Source: Taklimakanibacter sp050246735
GTDB lineage: Bacteria > Pseudomonadota > Alphaproteobacteria > Rhizobiales > Aestuariivirgaceae
DNA length: 64,000 nucleotides
Direction: 5' to 3'
NCBI GenBank assembly: GCA_050246735.1
Contig: JBFWVM010000003.1
Coordinates: 186,001 to 250,000 of the forward strand
The translations under genes and the position numbers were made by a program. Shown here piece by piece: positions 61,801 to 64,000 of this stretch (position 1 is the first letter of the stretch; each line of letters starts with the position of its first letter). Below the pieces are notes generated by a model. It saw only the letters and a program-made list of their open reading frames with translations, had not been told where the DNA came from and did no database searches.

Positions 61801-64000
61801 TCGCGGTCTCGCTGACGCCGCCCGCCGTCATGAAGCCGCGGCAGGGCCTGAAGGTGCCGGTGAGGATCGACGGGCTCGGCGGCGAGAAGGCCTATGTGAC
61901 GGTCGCCGCCGTCGATGTCGGCATCCTCAATCTCACCGGCTACAGGCCGCCCGAGCCTGAAACCTACTATTACGGGCAGAAGCGGCTGTCGGCCGAGCTC
62001 TACGACATCTATGGGCAACTGATCGACGGCATGGGCGCCAATCGCGGTCCCATCCGCACCGGCGGTGACAGCGGCGCCGGCAATTTCCAGAGCCCGCCGC
62101 CGAGCCAGGCGCCGCTGGCGCTGTTCTCGGGGATCGTCGAGGTGGCGAGCGACGGCACCGCCGAAGTGCCCTTCGACATTCCGGCCTTCAACGGCACGAT
62201 CCGCGTGATGGCGGTGGCATGGACACGGGGCAAGGTCGGCCACGCCTCGGTCGACGTCGTCGCGCGCGATCCGGTGGTGATCGCCGGCACGCTGCCGCGC
62301 TTCCTCGGCGTGGGCGACCAGTCGCGCTGGCGCCTCGATCTCCTCAATGCCGAGGCCGTTCCGGGCGACTATACGCTGACCCTCACGATCGATGGACCGG
62401 TCGGCGCCGATCCGGCTCTTCTCCAGCAGACCGTGACGATCGGCGCGGCAGGCTCGCGCACGCCGGTGAGCGTCCCGATCACCGCGTCGGGCATCGGCAC
62501 GGCGCGGCTCACCGCGGCGCTCGCCGGTCCCGGCGACGTCCAGATCGATCAGGACTTCACCCTTGCAGTCGAGCCTGCCAACCCGCCGGTGACCCGGCGC
62601 ATGGTGCATATGATCGAGCCCAATGGCGGCTTGGCGGTGGGCAGGGACCTGCTTGCCGAGATGGTGCCGGGCACGGGCGCCGTGTCGCTTTCGGTCGGCC
62701 CGCTCAGCGCGCTCGACGTTCCGGGCCTCCTGCGCGACCTCGACCGCTATCCCTATGGCTGCTCCGAGCAGCTGGTCAGCCGGGCCATGCCGCTGCTCTA
62801 TCTGTCGGAGCTCGGCGGCAACGATCTCGACCTCGACGGATCGGTGAAGGACCGCCTCTCCGACACGGTGCAGCGGCTGCTCGCGCGCCAGGACACCAAC
62901 GGCGCCTTCGGTCTGTGGAATTCCTACAGCGGCGACCTGTGGCTCTCGGCCTATGTGACCGACTTCCTGCTCAGAGCCCGCGAAAAGGGCTTCGCGGTTC
63001 CGGAAGCCGCTCTCGGCCAGGCGGTCGACTACCTGCGCAACCAGGTGGGCAACTCGCCCTATGTGCAGCAGGGCAAGGGCGAGGACGTCGCCTATGCCCT
63101 CTACACGCTGGCGCGCGCCGGCCGGGCGCCGGCGGGCGATCTCAAATATTTCGCCGACACCAGGATCGGCGATTTCGGCACCGCCATGGCGCGGGCGCAG
63201 ATCGCGGCCGCCCTCGGCATGCTGGGCGACAAGCAGAGGGCCAATGCGGCCTTCCAGTCGGCAGCCGACGTCCTGGCGAGCGAGGCCCAAGGCGTCATCC
63301 CCGCGGCCTGGGGCTATTACGGCTCGCCCCTGCGCGACGCCGCCGCCATCGTCGCGCTGGCCGAGAACGGCAATGCCGGCCGGCCGGTGATCGAGGCGGC
63401 ACTCAAGGTGATCGGCGAGCAGCGCGCCAAGTCCCGCTACGCGTCCACCCAGGAGATGAACTGGATGGTGCTGGCGGCGCGCAACATCGTCGAGCAGGCC
63501 CGCTCGGTCGCGCTCGATGTCGATGGCTCGGCCCATCAGGGCGCCTTCTACAAGGTCTACCGGGATCAGGCTCTCGGCGAGGCGCACAAGGTCACCAATC
63601 TCGGCCCCTCGCCGCTCCAGGCCGTGGTCGCGGTGTCGGGCGCGCCGGTGGTGCCGGAGCCCGCCTCGGCGAACGGCATGTCGCTGACGCGCACCTACTA
63701 CACCCTCGACGGCAAGCCGGCCGATCCGGCGCAGGTGGCGCAGAATACGCGCCTCGTCGTGGTGCTCACCGCGAGCCGCGACGGCGGCGACCAGACCGGC
63801 AATTTCCTGCTGGTCGACCGCCTGCCGGCCGGACTCGAGATCGAGAACCCGCAGCTCGTGGCCACCGGCAGCACCGGCAGCCTGTCGTGGCTCGGCGACC
63901 TCACCGGGGTGAGCCATGCCGAGTTCCGCGACGACCGGTTCGTCGCAGCCTTCACCGACCAGACCGCCAGGCTCGCCTATATCGTGCGTGCCGTGGCGCC
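58875..64000 (+). CDS. Bacterial alpha-2-macroglobulin, 3' end beyond the window
   Basis: At least 1,708 residues, still open at the window edge. A signal or anchor (MFRLVMVLVLFGVMIAPTRAAA, about 15-36) precedes the repeated macroglobulin beta domains. The thioester motif CSEQ lies at about 1296-1299 in YPYGCSEQLVSRAMPLLYLS, within the helical thioester domain. Such periplasmic proteins trap attacking proteases by covalent linkage and are usually next to the penicillin-binding protein gene pbpC, which would lie outside the window to the right. GGAGGAGAAGA precedes the ATG. The 268 bp before it show no gene. Confidence 0.93.
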   Translation, partial: MSPRAIPVASIHRQMFRLVMVLVLFGVMIAPTRAAAFFSVDTYSYAADSYRETIAKIGKTLKKTLPELQQELDAAIAQGNDRNAAVAVEQMLALDSSKQDSWQKLADLLLVAEPFNSQDGYDLPFKALGASVRAYQLAGADAEKAAALNAIAQALVKREDWRPALNAYRASLELAENADIRKAYEELRKTHGFRVTDYTVESDAPQPRLCFQFSDPLANSVSDFAPYLALDPGPVSAVTVDGSKLCIEGLKHGERYKVTVRQGLPSAVEEDLLQDAVYEIYVRDRTPSVHFVGKSYVLPRMGQSGIPLVSVNTGKAKLQLYRIGDRSLLSAVGGSSFLGQLYSFQADDIARRKGKKVWEGTMDLVSKSNEDVTTAFPVDEALGKIEPGLYVMTAEPADGVANEDSQLATQWFVVSDLGLSTLKGKDGLHVSLRSIATASPLANVTVRLIARNNEILGSAMTDAQGAAFFATGLTRGEDGLEPALVVASDDKDDYAFIDISRAAFDLSDRGVAGRDPPGAADAFVYVERGVYRRGETVHAAVLLRDGKADQLADVPLTLVVQRPDGVEYSRTVLADQGAGGRTLDIPLIASAAGGTWRVTAYTDPKGASVGETSFLVEDYIPDRIEFDLKANGTRVDRAAGASLTVDGRYLFGAPAAGLDVEGDISVAADSRPFEQWRGYVFGLSDEAVDTVQNSIGDLARTDDKGHAEIAMPLPQLPTTSRPLKANFTIRMKEAGGRGVVRTASLPIASPGDMLGLKPEFDAGAVGEGQQAVFSALAVDPQGNRVAAKGANWVLKRLTTTYQWYKTDGRWSYEAVTTARKVTGGTVDIAADRPAELSVAVQWGQYRMEITGDGLAPSSTSFHAGYYTSEKANTPDMLPVALDRTSVRSGDTVQVKIDARFAGKASVQVVGERLFASELVDVPENGTTVPVEVGSDWGTGAYVVVTHFRPMDVAAKRMPTRSIGLAWFGIDRAERTLAVSLTPPAVMKPRQGLKVPVRIDGLGGEKAYVTVAAVDVGILNLTGYRPPEPETYYYGQKRLSAELYDIYGQLIDGMGANRGPIRTGGDSGAGNFQSPPPSQAPLALFSGIVEVASDGTAEVPFDIPAFNGTIRVMAVAWTRGKVGHASVDVVARDPVVIAGTLPRFLGVGDQSRWRLDLLNAEAVPGDYTLTLTIDGPVGADPALLQQTVTIGAAGSRTPVSVPITASGIGTARLTAALAGPGDVQIDQDFTLAVEPANPPVTRRMVHMIEPNGGLAVGRDLLAEMVPGTGAVSLSVGPLSALDVPGLLRDLDRYPYGCSEQLVSRAMPLLYLSELGGNDLDLDGSVKDRLSDTVQRLLARQDTNGAFGLWNSYSGDLWLSAYVTDFLLRAREKGFAVPEAALGQAVDYLRNQVGNSPYVQQGKGEDVAYALYTLARAGRAPAGDLKYFADTRIGDFGTAMARAQIAAALGMLGDKQRANAAFQSAADVLASEAQGVIPAAWGYYGSPLRDAAAIVALAENGNAGRPVIEAALKVIGEQRAKSRYASTQEMNWMVLAARNIVEQARSVALDVDGSAHQGAFYKVYRDQALGEAHKVTNLGPSPLQAVVAVSGAPVVPEPASANGMSLTRTYYTLDGKPADPAQVAQNTRLVVVLTASRDGGDQTGNFLLVDRLPAGLEIENPQLVATGSTGSLSWLGDLTGVSHAEFRDDRFVAAFTDQTARLAYIVRAVA

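Noticed and set aside
59877..63917. A 1,346-codon open frame on the minus strand inside the alpha-2-macroglobulin gene
   Set aside because: High-GC antisense shadow: its composition is Arg/Gly/Asp/His-rich with no domain, and the plus strand encodes a clear thioester protein throughout.

Overview
This window looks like a chromosomal segment of a high-GC alphaproteobacterium, most likely Hyphomicrobiales (Rhizobiales). The basis is the set of lineage-typical families (TIGR02302/DUF4175, DUF2125, DUF2794, zinc-ribbon MJ0042, class II NrdJ, the chorismate mutase-hisC-tyrC run), a CtrA-type box (TTAA-N7-TTAA) before ftsE, and an alphaproteobacterial LexA box (GTTC-N7-GTTC) in front of an uncharacterised gene. 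I saw no rRNA, tRNA, CRISPR array, insertion sequence or phage structural gene. No genus can be named from the sequence alone.

Layout. 1-5.6 kb: hpt (cut by the window edge) and a zinc-ribbon membrane protein diverge from ftsE-ftsX-plsC; then an NYN-domain protein and an MscS channel. A strong promoter followed by a terminator hairpin between these two suggests a very short RNA. 5.7-9.8 kb: adenosylcobalamin-dependent ribonucleotide reductase nrdJ, interrupted by a 379-residue LAGLIDADG intein placed exactly before the catalytic cysteine, followed by the LexA-box gene. 9.8-22.5 kb: chaC, a DUF2125 protein, aromatic/histidine synthesis (tyrC, hisC, chorismate mutase), TIGR02302, lysA, lptM, a class III cyclase, argH and a TlpA-like thioredoxin. 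22.5-26.4 kb: the beta-oxidation/electron-transfer set hbd, etfA, etfB with an MFS transporter gene between etfA and hbd.

26.5-29.3 kb holds a GH3 beta-glucosidase broken by one in-frame TGA and about 440 bp of degraded or non-coding DNA. 29.3-36.3 kb: rhomboid protease, PduO-type cobalamin adenosyltransferase (which makes the NrdJ cofactor), the ybbP/ybbA exporter divergent from tesA, thpR, a pterin dehydratase and a Bax-inhibitor-1 protein. 36.3-48.7 kb: DUF2794, htpG, and leucine synthesis leuC...leuD-leuB. A 6 kb block separates leuC from leuDB: a three-gene overlapping cluster with a minimal zinc metallopeptidase, an aldo/keto reductase, a LysR regulator, a PLP decarboxylase, and a close match to L-lysine 2-monooxygenase.

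48.7-64 kb: a Doc-type toxin (catalytic His replaced by Arg) with its ribbon-helix-helix antitoxin and paired operators, a TerC protein, asd with a long leader, a three-gene ABC importer resembling 2-aminoethylphosphonate transporters, a tiny leader-like ORF plus a small basic protein, a threonine dehydratase-like enzyme, DUF429, pyridoxal kinase, and the first 1,708 codons of a thioester alpha-2-macroglobulin that runs off the right edge.

The most interesting unexplained items are the LexA-box gene at 9243-9704 (promoter, operator and start codon fused, probably leaderless), the candidate small RNA at about 4423-4480, the leader ORF/hairpin/small-protein unit at 55715-56155, and the metallopeptidase apparently started from a CTG overlapping the upstream stop codon.
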